The notes beneath the pieces are model-generated. The model ran no database searches. It was not told the DNA's origin and was given only the letters and a program-made list of their open reading frames with translations. A stretch of 39,224 nt of DNA, taken from AWTP1-13 sp039808585. Lineage in GTDB: Bacteria > Pseudomonadota > Alphaproteobacteria > Rhizobiales > Hyphomicrobiaceae. Numbering within the stretch: position 1 is the first letter of the stretch; each line of letters opens with the position of its first letter. The stretch lies in the NCBI GenBank assembly GCA_039808585.1, contig JBDHTJ010000025.1, positions 1 through 39,224 of the forward strand, given 5' to 3'. Both the position numbers and the translations under genes were made by a program. This document shows positions 15,838 through 24,967 of this stretch, in pieces.

Positions 15838-17238
15838 ATGAGCGGGGTGCTTCTCGGCGTCGTCGCGTACGTCCTGGCGCAATTCGTGATCGGGGCTTGG
15901 GTGTCCCGGAGAATGCAAGGAGAGGCCGATTACATTCTCGCCGGCCGGAAGCTGGGCCTGGCGCTCGTCACGTTCTCGGTCTTTGCCACGTACTTCGGCG
16001 CGGAGGCAATCGTTGCCACCGGCGGGACCGTTTATGACAAGGGGCTGTCCGGTGCCCTCGTCGACCCGTTCTCGTACGCGATCGCCATCCTCATCGCTGG
16101 GCTGGTACTCGCCCGCGCGCTGTGGAGCCGGGGCCTCACGACCTTCGCCGACCTGTTCCGGATGCGCTATTCGACAGGCGTCGAGAAGCTCGTGGTGGTC
16201 GTGCTGCTTCCGGGCTCCATCATATGGGCTGCTGCCCAGATACGTGCATTCGGCCAAGTCTTGAGTGCCAACTCGAGCCTGGGACTGGCCACGGCCATCA
16301 CGCTCTCGGCCTTCCTGGTGGGGGCCTATTCCGTCGTGGGCGGCCTGCTTGCTGATGCGGTGACGGACACGATCCAGGGCATCGCGGTGCTGCTGGGCCT
16401 CATCATCCTGGGCGGTGCCGTCGCCATGCACATGGGCGGCGTGCCTGCAGGGCTTGCCAAGGTGCAGCCCGAGAAGCTCGTGCTCGTGGAGCCCACGGAC
16501 GACATCATCACGATCCTGGAGCGGGTGGCGGTGCCGATCTGCGGGACGATGATCGCGGTGGAGCTGATTTCGCGCTTCCTGGGCGCCCGCTCAGCCAACG
16601 TAGCGGCCCTAGGCACCAGCATCGGCGGCCTCGTCTATCTGTTCATTGGCACGATCCCGATCTTCCTGGGCCTCGTGGGGCCGATCGTCATGCCGGGGCT
16701 GGATGAGCCAGAGCAGACCGTTTCGAGAATGGCGGAGGTGTTCCTGCCGGGCGCCCTGCATATTGCCTTCGTGGGTGCCATTGTTTCGGCAATACTATCG
16801 AGCGTCCATGCCGCTCTGCACGCTCCGGCTGCGCAGATTTCGCATAACATCATCGTGCGTGCAGTGCCTGGGCTGAGCGACCTCGGCCGCTTGTGGTCCG
16901 TGCGCTTGACGGTGATGGGTCTTTCGATTGTCGCGTACGTGATCGCGGTGACGTCACACGGCATCCATGAACTCGTCGAGACCGCATCGGCCTTCGGTGG
17001 GGCTGGGGTCTTTGTGGTGGCGGTGTTTGCGTTATTCACCCGCTTCGGAGGGCCCCACAGCGCCTATGTGTCAGTCATCTCAGGTCTCCTAGTCTGGACG
17101 CTCGGCAAGTATGTTTTTGCAATTTCAGCCCCTTATCTCATTTCTCTGGCATGCTCGCTGGCAGGCTACGTCGGGATTGCACTCTATGAGCGCCGGGCTG
17201 GGCTTGGCCGCTACGTGGGGCTGAAGAAACTTCCATAG
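15838..17238 (+). CDS. Sodium:solute symporter (SSS family)
   Basis: A 466-residue multi-pass transporter of the SSS (SLC5-like) family, which couples sodium entry to uptake of a solute such as proline, a carboxylate or a sugar. The early segment DYILAGRKLGLALVTFSVFATYFGAEAIVA is the conserved TM1-TM2 signature. Further features are LTTFADLFRMRY and SVVGGLLADAVTDTIQGIAV, the latter being the SSS core motif. About twelve to thirteen hydrophobic helices can be counted. GGAAGGAAG lies 8 bases before the ATG. It is divergent from the 643-residue protein gene with a 215-base spacer. The substrate cannot be assigned. Confidence 0.9.
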   Translation: MSGVLLGVVAYVLAQFVIGAWVSRRMQGEADYILAGRKLGLALVTFSVFATYFGAEAIVATGGTVYDKGLSGALVDPFSYAIAILIAGLVLARALWSRGLTTFADLFRMRYSTGVEKLVVVVLLPGSIIWAAAQIRAFGQVLSANSSLGLATAITLSAFLVGAYSVVGGLLADAVTDTIQGIAVLLGLIILGGAVAMHMGGVPAGLAKVQPEKLVLVEPTDDIITILERVAVPICGTMIAVELISRFLGARSANVAALGTSIGGLVYLFIGTIPIFLGLVGPIVMPGLDEPEQTVSRMAEVFLPGALHIAFVGAIVSAILSSVHAALHAPAAQISHNIIVRAVPGLSDLGRLWSVRLTVMGLSIVAYVIAVTSHGIHELVETASAFGGAGVFVVAVFALFTRFGGPHSAYVSVISGLLVWTLGKYVFAISAPYLISLACSLAGYVGIALYERRAGLGRYVGLKKLP

Positions 17239-17406
17239 CGCCCATTTGCGGCACTCTGCCTAGTTCGGCACAGGGGGCGCCATCTCCACCTCACTGGCGC
17301 TGGCGGGCCTTCAACCTCCGGCGAGGGCGCTGCAACTCGTCGGGGTGCGGATAATTGTTGTTGTATACGGCGCTGAAGCTGGCTAAGAAGCGGCCGCTCT
17401 GGATGC

Positions 17407-18144
17407 ATGAAGCATAACGAAGCAAAAACAATAGGTTGGAATGGCGTGTCGCAGGCGGATGTGAAAAGCCACGTGTTCGTCGACTTCGACGGGACCATTG
17501 TCACGTGCGACGCGACGGACTTCATCCTCGAGTGCTTCGCTCTCGCGAGCTGGCGCGACGTCGAGAGCGAATGGCAGGCGGGAGCCATCGGCTCGCGCGA
17601 ATGCATGACGCGGCAGGTAGCCCTGTTGCGGGCGAACCCATCGGAAATGCTCGCCAAGATTTCCGAGATCGAAGTCGACCCGGGTTTCAGCACCTTCGTC
17701 GCCGAGTGCGAGAAGCTTGGCATCGGTATCACGGTCGTTTCGGACGGCTTCGACTTCGTCATAGAGAAGGTTCTGCGCAAAGCAGGCCATCCCCACCTTC
17801 GCTTCTTTGCCAACCACCTTGAGGCTGTCGGGGGGGATCGCTGGAAGCTGACCTTCCCGTATGCTCGCAGTGGCTGCCGTGTGCTGGCAGGCAACTGCAA
17901 GTGCGCCTTCACCGAACCTTACGCAAACACGCTGAAAATCGTCGTGGGTGACGGCCGCTCCGACTTCTGCATCGCAGGTCAGGCGGACCTTGTCTTCGCA
18001 AAGGAAACGCTGCTGTCACTGTGCCAGGAAAACGGCACTCCGCACTTCCCATACAATGATTTCTTTACCGTGAGCCGGCAGCTTGGGGCGTGGATTCGCA
18101 ACCTGCCGCAGCAGCCCATGGGTGCGGGGATCGCTGCGGTTTAG
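17407..18144 (+). CDS. MtnX-like HAD-IB family phosphatase
   Basis: A 245-residue HAD-superfamily phosphatase of the IB group (phosphoserine phosphatase/MtnX-like). Motif I is VFVDFDGTI (D26 nucleophile, D28 acid-base). Motif II is ITVVSDGFDF. The motif III lysine and motif IV acids are in TLKIVVGDGRSDFCIA. The family removes phosphate from small molecules, MtnX itself from a methionine-salvage intermediate. No other methionine-salvage gene is nearby, so that role is not supported here. It lies upstream of a class III aminotransferase and an alpha/beta hydrolase on the same strand, which hints at a biosynthetic role. Confidence 0.87.
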   Translation: MKHNEAKTIGWNGVSQADVKSHVFVDFDGTIVTCDATDFILECFALASWRDVESEWQAGAIGSRECMTRQVALLRANPSEMLAKISEIEVDPGFSTFVAECEKLGIGITVVSDGFDFVIEKVLRKAGHPHLRFFANHLEAVGGDRWKLTFPYARSGCRVLAGNCKCAFTEPYANTLKIVVGDGRSDFCIAGQADLVFAKETLLSLCQENGTPHFPYNDFFTVSRQLGAWIRNLPQQPMGAGIAAV

Positions 18145-18276
18145 CAAGAACGGGCCCGGAGCAATCGGGACGCCCGGAGAACAATCCGTCGCAGCTTTGT
18201 GGTGCAACTAGCTGCTGTAATTGGCGTTTCTGGCGGCGGAATGTATCGGTGGGGATAGGGTGTCACACTGGGCGTG

Positions 18277-18297
18277 CACAAATGGGTCACATTTGTG
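18277..18297. promoter_or_regulatory. Perfect inverted repeat upstream of the aminotransferase gene
   Basis: CACAAATG (18277-18284), spacer GGTCA and CATTTGTG (18290-18297) form a perfect 8-base inverted repeat with an AT-rich core, 125 bases before the aminotransferase start. Size and symmetry suit an operator for a dimeric regulator. The regulator is unknown and no promoter boxes are clear beside it. Confidence 0.4.
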
Positions 18298-18421
18298 ATC
18301 TGTATCCCCCGCGCCCACGTGTAAGGGCAGGAGAATGCGGTGTCTCCGCCGGCCTGCCGTCGAAAGTCAGGTTTCTGCCACGGGAGCCCTTCCCGTCCGG
18401 AACATCTAGAAGTGGACGTGA

Positions 18422-19849
18422 ATGACGAAGTTGGCCGACAAGTTTTCGCCTGCGGGGCAGGTTGGGGCGCCTGCGCCCACAGAGGCGGAGCTTCTTGCCC
18501 TGGAAGCCCAGTATTGCTCGCACGGCGACACGGTCCACTACACCAGCCCACCGAAGCTGTTCGAGCGTTGCGAAGGGTCGTACGTCTTTGACGTGCAAGG
18601 CAGGCCCTATCTCGACCTACAGATGTGGTATTCCGCCGTCAACTTCGGCTACCGCAACCAGCGTCTCGATGCGGCTGTGAGACGGCAACTCGACCGGCTG
18701 CCTCAGGTCGCAAGCCAGTATCTCCATCGCGAAAAAATCGAGCTTGCCGCAATACTTGCGCGCGACGCCCAGAAAAAATTCAGCAGCCAAGGCCGCGTAC
18801 ATTTCAACGTGGGTGGCAGTCAGGCGATCGAGGACAGCCTCAAGCTTGTGCGCAACTTCAAGAAGGGCAAGAGCCTGATGTTCGCCTTCGAGGGCGGCTA
18901 TCACGGCCGCACCCTCGGCGCCTCAGCAATCACCTCATCCTACCGCTACCGTCGCCGCTATGGCCATTTCGGCGACCGCGCCCAGTTCATCCCTTTCCCC
19001 TACCATTTTCGCGGCCCCAAGGGCATGAGCAAGGAAGAGTACGGCGCGCACTGCGTGGCGCAGTTCGCGCGGCTTTTCGAGAGCGAATACAATGGCGTTT
19101 GGGACCCTAAGGTGGGGGAGGCAGAGTATGCCGCTTTCTACGTAGAGCCACTGCAGGGCACAGGCGGTTACATTGTTCCGCCGCCGAATTTCTTCCGCGA
19201 TTTGAAGAAGGTGCTGGACGAGCACGATATTCTGCTCGTGGTTGACGAAATTCAGATGGGTTTCTACCGGACGGGGAAGCTCTGGTCGATCGAGCACTTC
19301 GGAGTGAACCCGGACGTGCTGGTGTTCGGCAAGGCCATCACCAACGGTCTTAATCCCTTGGCCGGCCTATGGGCGCGCGAGGAATTGATCAACCCGACGA
19401 TTTTCCCGCCCGGTTCCACCCATTCCACCTTCAACGCCAATCCAATGGGCACTGGCGTAGCGCTCGAGGCCATGAAGATGCTGGCCGAGACCGACTATGA
19501 GGCCATGGTGATGGAGAAGGGGGCATATTTCCTTGCCGGGCTCAAGGACTTGCAGAAAAAACACAAGGTTGTCGGGGACGTCGACGGATTGGGCCTGGCA
19601 CTGCGTATGGAGATCTGCGAACCGCACGATAGCTTCACGCCCTCCAAGGCCATCGTCGATCGAATGGTTGACGAAGCGTTCAAGGCCGATATGAAGGTGG
19701 CCGGCCAAACCTATGGTCTGGTGTTGGATATCGGTGGCTACTACAAGAACGTCATCACGTTGGCACCAAGCCTGCATATCACCCGGCAGGAGATCGATCT
19801 GGCACTGAACCTGCTGGATCAGCTTCTAATCCGGGTCGGCACACCTTGA
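18422..19849 (+). CDS. Class III PLP-dependent aminotransferase
   Basis: A 475-residue fold-type I, class III aminotransferase. Visible landmarks are YLDLQMWYSAVNFGYRN, the cofactor-phosphate region NVGGSQAIEDSLKLVRNF, FAFEGGYHGRTLGAS, the aspartate and neighbours in LLVVDEIQMGFYRTGK, the PLP-binding lysine in VFGKAITNGLNPLAGLW, and STHSTFNANPMG. All catalytic parts are present. The family transfers amino groups from an amino acid to an aldehyde or ketone on a variety of substrates; this subgroup is common in alphaproteobacteria and its substrate is not known to me. The hydrolase gene follows after 133 bases and the HAD phosphatase gene precedes by 277 bases. Confidence 0.92.
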   Translation: MTKLADKFSPAGQVGAPAPTEAELLALEAQYCSHGDTVHYTSPPKLFERCEGSYVFDVQGRPYLDLQMWYSAVNFGYRNQRLDAAVRRQLDRLPQVASQYLHREKIELAAILARDAQKKFSSQGRVHFNVGGSQAIEDSLKLVRNFKKGKSLMFAFEGGYHGRTLGASAITSSYRYRRRYGHFGDRAQFIPFPYHFRGPKGMSKEEYGAHCVAQFARLFESEYNGVWDPKVGEAEYAAFYVEPLQGTGGYIVPPPNFFRDLKKVLDEHDILLVVDEIQMGFYRTGKLWSIEHFGVNPDVLVFGKAITNGLNPLAGLWAREELINPTIFPPGSTHSTFNANPMGTGVALEAMKMLAETDYEAMVMEKGAYFLAGLKDLQKKHKVVGDVDGLGLALRMEICEPHDSFTPSKAIVDRMVDEAFKADMKVAGQTYGLVLDIGGYYKNVITLAPSLHITRQEIDLALNLLDQLLIRVGTP

Positions 19850-19982
19850 GCTCAGATCCAGAAAGCAACTGGCGCCGTAACTTTCTAGGCGCGCGACAGA
19901 AAATCGAGTTGAACGGTTCGTGCCGGCTGTGGGTTAAGTCGCTGGCGCGGATCGCACCAAAAAGAACGGGGTATTCGGTATA

Positions 19983-20873
19983 ATGAGTGGAACGAGCATC
20001 CTCGGGGGTACCCCTGACCGCAGTCTTTTCATTCCAGGCGGCCGGCTGGGCATCCTGTTAGTGCATGGCCTGGGCGGCACTCCAATCGAACTCCGTTTCG
20101 TGGCGCAAGCTCTCGCCCGGCAGGGGCATACGGTTTATTGCTGCCAACTCGCGGGTCATTGCGGGACCCCGGAGGAATTGCGTCGCTCTACGTGGAAGGA
20201 ATGGTACGCAAGCGTCGAGGCCGCGCATGACCGGCTGAAAGAGCATTGCGACGTGATCGTCGCCGGTGGCCTGTCCATGGGTGGTATCCTGGCGCTGCAT
20301 CTCGCCTACAACCGTCCCAACGCGATACAGGGCCTCTTGCTGTTCGCGCCGACGTTCAAGCTCGACGGCTGGGCGATGCCTTGGCATACGCGCCTGCTGC
20401 ACCTGATTCGTCCAACGCCAATTCCCCTCGAGTTCGATCTCACCGAGCGGGAGCCCTACGGCATCAAGGACGAGCGCATGCGTGCCATCGTGGTCAACAG
20501 CATGCAGTCGGGCAATTCCGGCGAGGCCGGCATTTTCAGCACGCCGATGCGGTCATTCGCGAACATGAATGCGCTGGTGTCGGTGGTGCGGCGCAATCTG
20601 CCGCGCATCAAGCAGCCTGCGTTCATCGTGCATCCGCGCGAGGACGACATGGCAAGCCTGAAGAACACCCACCTGTTGCAGAAGCGGCTTGGCGGGATGG
20701 TCGAAACGCTGATCCTCGACAACAGCTATCACATCGTCACGCTGGACCAGCAGCGCCACCTGGTGGCCGACCGCAGCGTCGATTTCGTTGCCATGATCGA
20801 TCGGACCGCCTCGCGCAAGGCACGCCTGCCGCAGCGCACCAAGCAGAAGGACGTGCGCTCAGAGCAGAGCTGA
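19983..20873 (+). CDS. Alpha/beta hydrolase (carboxylesterase or monoacylglycerol lipase-like)
   Basis: A 296-residue serine hydrolase of the Est30/monoglyceride lipase type. The oxyanion region is VHGLGGTPIELRF, the nucleophile is S98 in AGGLSMGGI, the acid is D221 or D222 in HPREDDMAS, and the histidine is H250 in DNSYHIVTLDQQRH. There is no signal peptide, so it is cytoplasmic. Such enzymes cleave short- to medium-chain acyl esters. A close paralogue is encoded at 38324-39220. The position after the phosphatase and aminotransferase genes suggests it edits or releases an acyl product, but that is inference. It converges with the DUF2147 gene. Confidence 0.9.
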   Translation: MSGTSILGGTPDRSLFIPGGRLGILLVHGLGGTPIELRFVAQALARQGHTVYCCQLAGHCGTPEELRRSTWKEWYASVEAAHDRLKEHCDVIVAGGLSMGGILALHLAYNRPNAIQGLLLFAPTFKLDGWAMPWHTRLLHLIRPTPIPLEFDLTEREPYGIKDERMRAIVVNSMQSGNSGEAGIFSTPMRSFANMNALVSVVRRNLPRIKQPAFIVHPREDDMASLKNTHLLQKRLGGMVETLILDNSYHIVTLDQQRHLVADRSVDFVAMIDRTASRKARLPQRTKQKDVRSEQS

Positions 20874-20896
20874 GCACACTTTTCAGGCAATCGCGG

Positions 20897-21388
20897 TCAT
20901 ACCTTCTTGCAGCGGGCCTGCGTGGCGGGGGCGCGCTGCCATTGGTAGGTTTCGCCCATCAGCTTGATGCCGAGATAGCCGTGGACCTGCAACTGGTCCT
21001 TGGCCTTGAGGCGTAGCTCCACCGAGAACTGCTCGTCGCGCTCAGGATCATAGATCCAGCCGTCGTCCCAGCTGCCGTCGGACTTGAGTTTCATGTCGCC
21101 GATGATCTGCAGTCCGCACAACGGGCGCCCCTTGTAGTCGACCATGGGCTTTCCGTTGGCCTGGTTCGGGTCTTTGAGCCAAGCGATATGCCCGCACAAG
21201 GAGCCGCCGCAGGACGTGATCTCCACGGCCCCTCTACCCGTATGGTCAATCCAAAGACCCACCAGCGGCGGCACGGCGGGCTGGGCCTGCGCGCGACCTG
21301 CCAGGTTGGACGTGAAGCCTACGGCCAGGATCGCCCCACAGAGGGCGAGAGCGGTCGCCAGAGGCTGATATCGGGACATTGCTGTCAT
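20897..21388 (-). CDS. DUF2147 domain secreted protein
   Basis: A 163-residue exported protein. The signal peptide runs through YQPLATALALCGAILAVGF to a cleavage region near AQA. The DUF2147 beta-barrel domain follows: VGLWIDHTGRGAVEITSCGG, then LCGHIAWLKDP, GLQIIGDMK, WDDGWIYDPE and a final LGIKLMGETYQWQR. Several cysteines probably form disulfides in the periplasm. The family is widespread with unknown function. The ATG at 21388 is chosen because the longer frame begins at a TTG without a clear ribosome-binding site. It lies between the hydrolase and the exporter but on the opposite strand. Confidence 0.87.
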   Translation of the reverse strand: MTAMSRYQPLATALALCGAILAVGFTSNLAGRAQAQPAVPPLVGLWIDHTGRGAVEITSCGGSLCGHIAWLKDPNQANGKPMVDYKGRPLCGLQIIGDMKLKSDGSWDDGWIYDPERDEQFSVELRLKAKDQLQVHGYLGIKLMGETYQWQRAPATQARCKKV

Positions 21389-21539
21389 GTCTGACCCCCA
21401 AGAGTGCGGCTGTGTTGGCAACCGATTCTGCTACTCCTGTCTATCCATAAAGCAGTAGAATTGCGGCAGAAAAGGCCTATTCTCGGGCCTCGTCAGCATG
21501 CTCCCGCGGCAATCTGCGCAGGTTGCGCTACCGCAAAAT

Positions 21540-21569
21540 TTGGCAGTTGCCCCAATCACACCATATATA
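21540..21569 (+). promoter_or_regulatory. Candidate promoter for the DevCAB-type exporter operon
   Basis: TTGGCA (21540-21545) and TATATA (21564-21569) are separated by 18 bases in the 350-base divergent spacer 21389-21738 between the DUF2147 gene and the exporter permease. Both boxes are close to sigma-70 consensus, giving a leader of about 160 bases. I see nothing else definite in the spacer. Confidence 0.4.
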
Positions 21570-21738
21570 GGGCCCACTCGTTCCAGGCATTCGCGAGGGC
21601 GCTGGCTGCCTGCTCAGCCGCTTCTGCGCCAAGATCGGATCTTCCGAATACGAATGGTTGGCGCGGGTAGCGCGGGTCTGAAATCCGCAACCGGCTTGTG
21701 CCGGCATAGATGGCCACTCAATAGGCCCCAAGGTTGCA

Positions 21739-22866
21739 ATGACGTTCACACTGGCATTCCGCAATCTGTTCCACGATCGCATCCGCCTGGCGGTAACGCT
21801 GGTCGGTATTCTGTTCTCGATCGTTCTCGTGGCTGTGCAACTCGGGCTTTATCTCGGCGCACGCTCGATGATCATCAACATGATCGAGCGTGCCGACGGC
21901 GACCTCTGGATCATGGCCTACGGCACGAAGAACTTCGAGGAAGGGCAGCCCGTCGACGTCCGCGAACGCTACGCAGCGCTTTCCACTCCGGGGGTGGCAC
22001 GCGCCGTTCCACTCATCGTTTCGTTTGCAGATTGGCGCAAGCCGCAGGGTGGGTCGACACTGGTTGTGATCATCGGCACGGATGCCGAGGATCGCGGTTT
22101 GGTGCCGTGGAACGTGGTCGAAGGCAACGTCACGGCGCTGGGTGCTGGCGACGCCGTGATCATAGACCAGTCATATCTTACGGACCTCGGGATCAAGGGC
22201 GTAGGCGACACGGCCGAGATCTCCAACCAGCGGGTACGCGTCACCGGCCTCACCGAAGGCATTCGCTCGTTCACGGTATCGCCATACGTATTTACAACGC
22301 TCACCCGCGCGCGGACGCTGCTTGGTATGCCGGCCGACCGGCTGACCTATGTCCTGGTGAAGCTGCAGCCCGGCGCCGACCCCGAGGTCGTGCGTGCAGG
22401 CATTCGCGACAAGTCTCCGAACACGGAGGTGCTGACCAAGGCGGAGTTCCGCCAGCGCAGCCTTAACCACTGGCTGTTCGCAACCGGGGCCGGCATCGCC
22501 CTCATCGGTGGCGCGATCCTGGGTCTGGTGGTCGGAACCGTGATCGTTGCGCAGACGCTTTACTCCAGCACCAAGGATCACTTGAACGAGTTCGCGACAC
22601 TGCGTGCGCTGGGCTCTTCTTCAGGTTATATCCATCGGGTGATCCTGGCTCAGGCGGGCCTGAGCGCGGTTCTGGGTTACACGCTTGGAATGGGGATTGC
22701 GCTCACGATCGCCGTCTTGAGCGAGCGCACGGCGCTTCCCATTCTCATGACACCGGGACTTGCCGCCGTGCTCCTCGTCCTGACGCTCGCGATGTGCGCG
22801 GTCTCCGCCGTATCCGCGATCGGTAAGGTGATGCGAATTGATCCAGCGATGGTGTTCAGCCGATGA
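21739..22866 (+). CDS. ABC exporter permease, DevC/MacB-like
   Basis: A 375-residue FtsX-fold permease of the DevC type. The N-terminal helix lies in IRLAVTLVGILFSIVLVAVQLGL. A periplasmic domain of about 200 residues follows (GDLWIMAYGTKNFEEGQPV, MPADRLTYVLVKLQPGAD). Three C-terminal helices include AGIALIGGAILGLVVGTVIVAQTLY and the cytoplasmic coupling segment NEFATLRALGSSSGYIHRVILAQ. Four transmembrane helices in all is normal for the family. DevBCA exporters move glycolipids or other large hydrophobic compounds out through the envelope in partnership with a TolC-like channel. Its TGA overlaps the ATPase ATG (ATGA). Confidence 0.9.
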   Translation: MTFTLAFRNLFHDRIRLAVTLVGILFSIVLVAVQLGLYLGARSMIINMIERADGDLWIMAYGTKNFEEGQPVDVRERYAALSTPGVARAVPLIVSFADWRKPQGGSTLVVIIGTDAEDRGLVPWNVVEGNVTALGAGDAVIIDQSYLTDLGIKGVGDTAEISNQRVRVTGLTEGIRSFTVSPYVFTTLTRARTLLGMPADRLTYVLVKLQPGADPEVVRAGIRDKSPNTEVLTKAEFRQRSLNHWLFATGAGIALIGGAILGLVVGTVIVAQTLYSSTKDHLNEFATLRALGSSSGYIHRVILAQAGLSAVLGYTLGMGIALTIAVLSERTALPILMTPGLAAVLLVLTLAMCAVSAVSAIGKVMRIDPAMVFSR

Positions 22867-23651
22867 CCCAGCAAGCCAACCCATCGACGCCGCCGGCGGC
22901 ACCTGCAAGGGTGATGCTGGAAGCGACCAATGTAGTGAAGGAGCTGGGCTTCGGCGCGGTGAAGGTGCGCGCTCTGAAGGGCGTGAACCTGAAGCTGAAT
23001 GCCGGCGAGTTGACGCTGCTGATGGGCCCGTCCGGTAGCGGCAAGACCACACTGCTCTCCATCCTCGGCTGCATCATGACCCCCACGTCCGGGCAGCTTG
23101 TCGTGGCGGGGGACCACACGGAAGGGCTAAACTCTGAAGAGCTGGCAGACCTGCGGCGCCGGCACGTGGGCTTCGTGTTCCAGTCCTACAACCTTTTCCC
23201 CACGCTCACGGCGGAAGAGAACGTGCGCATCGCGCTCGACGTGCGCGGCGAAAAGGGTTCAGAATCGAAGGTGCGGGCGCAGCGCGCGCTGCAACAGGTT
23301 GGCCTCGGCCACAAGCTGCGGTCCTACCCGAAGAACATGAGCGGCGGAGAGCAGCAACGCGTGGCAGTCGCCCGCGCCATCGTCGCCTCGCCATCGGTGA
23401 TCCTCGCGGACGAGCCGACGGCCGCACTCGACAGCGAGAATGGCCTCGCCGTCATGCAGCTTCTCTCCGAGATCGCCAAGGACAAGAGCCGCGCCGTGCT
23501 CGCCGTCACGCACGATCCGCGCACCATTCCCTTCGCCAACCGCATCCTTCGTATCGAGGATGGCCTGATCGTCGGCGAGGAGCGCCGCACCGAAGGCGTC
23601 GAGACGGTGCATGAGCTTGCGCGCACCAGAAAACGGAAAGCAAATGCCTAG
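22863..23651 (+). CDS. ABC exporter ATP-binding protein, DevA/MacB-like
   Basis: A 262-residue ATPase of the LolD/MacB/DevA group. Walker A is GPSGSGKTT (55-63), the Q-loop is in GFVFQSYNLFPTLTA, the signature is MSGGEQQRVAVARA (near 159), and Walker B is VILADEPTAALDSENG, followed by the H-loop in VLAVTHDPR. It powers the FtsX-fold permease encoded just upstream. It overlaps the permease gene by 4 bases and the membrane-fusion gene by 8 bases, so the three proteins are made as a unit. Confidence 0.93.
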   Translation: MTQQANPSTPPAAPARVMLEATNVVKELGFGAVKVRALKGVNLKLNAGELTLLMGPSGSGKTTLLSILGCIMTPTSGQLVVAGDHTEGLNSEELADLRRRHVGFVFQSYNLFPTLTAEENVRIALDVRGEKGSESKVRAQRALQQVGLGHKLRSYPKNMSGGEQQRVAVARAIVASPSVILADEPTAALDSENGLAVMQLLSEIAKDKSRAVLAVTHDPRTIPFANRILRIEDGLIVGEERRTEGVETVHELARTRKRKANA

Positions 23652-24777
23652 AACAGATTCCTCCCTGATGATGCTTGGCGTGGCTGCCCTCGTGGCCTTG
23701 GGCGTTGGGTACTACGTGCCCAAGACCTTCAGCACGCGACCCGCCATCGAAACCGCGAGCACCGAAGCCGGCGCGAAGCAGGCTCCAGCCGCGCCATCGG
23801 CCAATTCAGCGGTTGCGCCCGCTCGGACCTGGACGGCATCGGCGCCCGGGCGCATAGAGCCCGTCGACGGCGAAGTACGCATCGGCACGCAGGCCGCTGG
23901 CCGTGTTTCCGAAGTGCTCGTGGCCGTCAACGACAAGGTGCAGGCGGGCGATCTGCTGGTGCGCCTCGACGACGAGGATTACCAAGCCAAGATCGTGGCC
24001 CTCGCAGCCGAGGTTGCTGTTCGCAAGCGGGAGCGCGACGCCGCAGAAATGTCGACAGGAAATTTGGCGCGCGACCGCCGCAATGCGGAGGACAATTTGT
24101 TCGCTGCGGAATGGCAGCTCTACATGGTGCGCGAGGACCTCGACAAAGCGCTGCGCGGACGCAACTCGGGCGACCAGGCGGAGCTCGACAGGCTGCGCGA
24201 TGCCCAGGTAAAGGCCAAGGAGCGCGTCGAGCAGACGCGCACGGCTTTGCGTAAGGCTTTGAACGTGGAAGGCCTGCCCTCGCCATCGCGCGGCGAAGTC
24301 GCACTCACCGCAGCGCGGGCTGAGCTTTCGGCGGCGGAAGTGGCCGTGGAGCGCACGCGCATTCGCTCGGCAACCGCAGGCACCGTACTGTCGCTCAACG
24401 CGAAGGTCGGCGAGGTGCTGGCCCCGAGCGCCGAACTGCCCGTCGCCATCGTCGGCAACCTGACGCAATTGCGGGTGCGCGCGGAGTTCGAGGAGCGGGA
24501 TCTCGGCAAGGTTCGTGACGGCCAGATGGCGGTGATCCGTTCCGACGCCTTCCAGGGCCGGGACTTCGAGGGCAAGGTGACGCAGGTTGCCCCTTCGCTC
24601 ACGTCATCGCGCATCGGCCAGCGCGGGCCCCGCAAGCCCAATGACGTCGATGTGCTGGAAGTCCTTATCAACCTCACGGGGCCGACACCGCTGCTGCCCG
24701 GCATGCGGGTCGATGTCTTCCTCAAGACGGACCAACAGTCGACGGCGCCCAAGGCGCAGTCCACCGCGGCGAAATAA
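23644..24777 (+). CDS. HlyD/DevB-like membrane fusion protein of the ABC exporter
   Basis: A 377-residue periplasmic adaptor. The N-terminal anchor is SSLMMLGVAALVALGVGYYV. Next comes the first half of the lipoyl-like domain (PGRIEPVDGEVRIGTQAAGRVSEV and VNDKVQAGDLLVRLDDEDY), then a long alpha-helical hairpin with heptad-like charge pattern (EVAVRKRERDAAEMS to KERVEQTRTALRKA). The second lipoyl half is TRIRSATAGTVLSLNAKVGEV, followed by the beta-barrel. It links the inner-membrane complex to an outer-membrane channel not encoded here. The ATG at 23644 is preferred over a TTG at 23611. It ends the operon. Confidence 0.9.
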   Translation: MPRTDSSLMMLGVAALVALGVGYYVPKTFSTRPAIETASTEAGAKQAPAAPSANSAVAPARTWTASAPGRIEPVDGEVRIGTQAAGRVSEVLVAVNDKVQAGDLLVRLDDEDYQAKIVALAAEVAVRKRERDAAEMSTGNLARDRRNAEDNLFAAEWQLYMVREDLDKALRGRNSGDQAELDRLRDAQVKAKERVEQTRTALRKALNVEGLPSPSRGEVALTAARAELSAAEVAVERTRIRSATAGTVLSLNAKVGEVLAPSAELPVAIVGNLTQLRVRAEFEERDLGKVRDGQMAVIRSDAFQGRDFEGKVTQVAPSLTSSRIGQRGPRKPNDVDVLEVLINLTGPTPLLPGMRVDVFLKTDQQSTAPKAQSTAAK

Positions 24778-24810
24778 GCTTCGGCCACAACTGTAAGTCG
24801 GCCAGGCTGG

Positions 24811-24831
24811 CAGGTTGCCGCCTGCAACCTG
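24811..24831 (+). terminator. Hairpin after the exporter operon, possible terminator
   Basis: CAGGTTGC (24811-24818) and GCAACCTG (24824-24831) form a perfect 8-base stem with a 5-base loop, 33 bases after the stop of the fusion-protein gene. Only TTG follows, so it may be a weak or rho-assisted terminator or a processing signal. Confidence 0.35.
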
Positions 24832-24967
24832 TTGCGTCCGGATGCTTATACACAGAAAAGCCCCCGTCTCGTGTTGGCCGCGCTTTCGATCAGCGGCCCA
24901 TCAGGCTTAACTCCCGGCGTGTTCCAGTAAGTTTTCGTCTGCTCACGCTTTCCGTGGAGGTAAAGTC

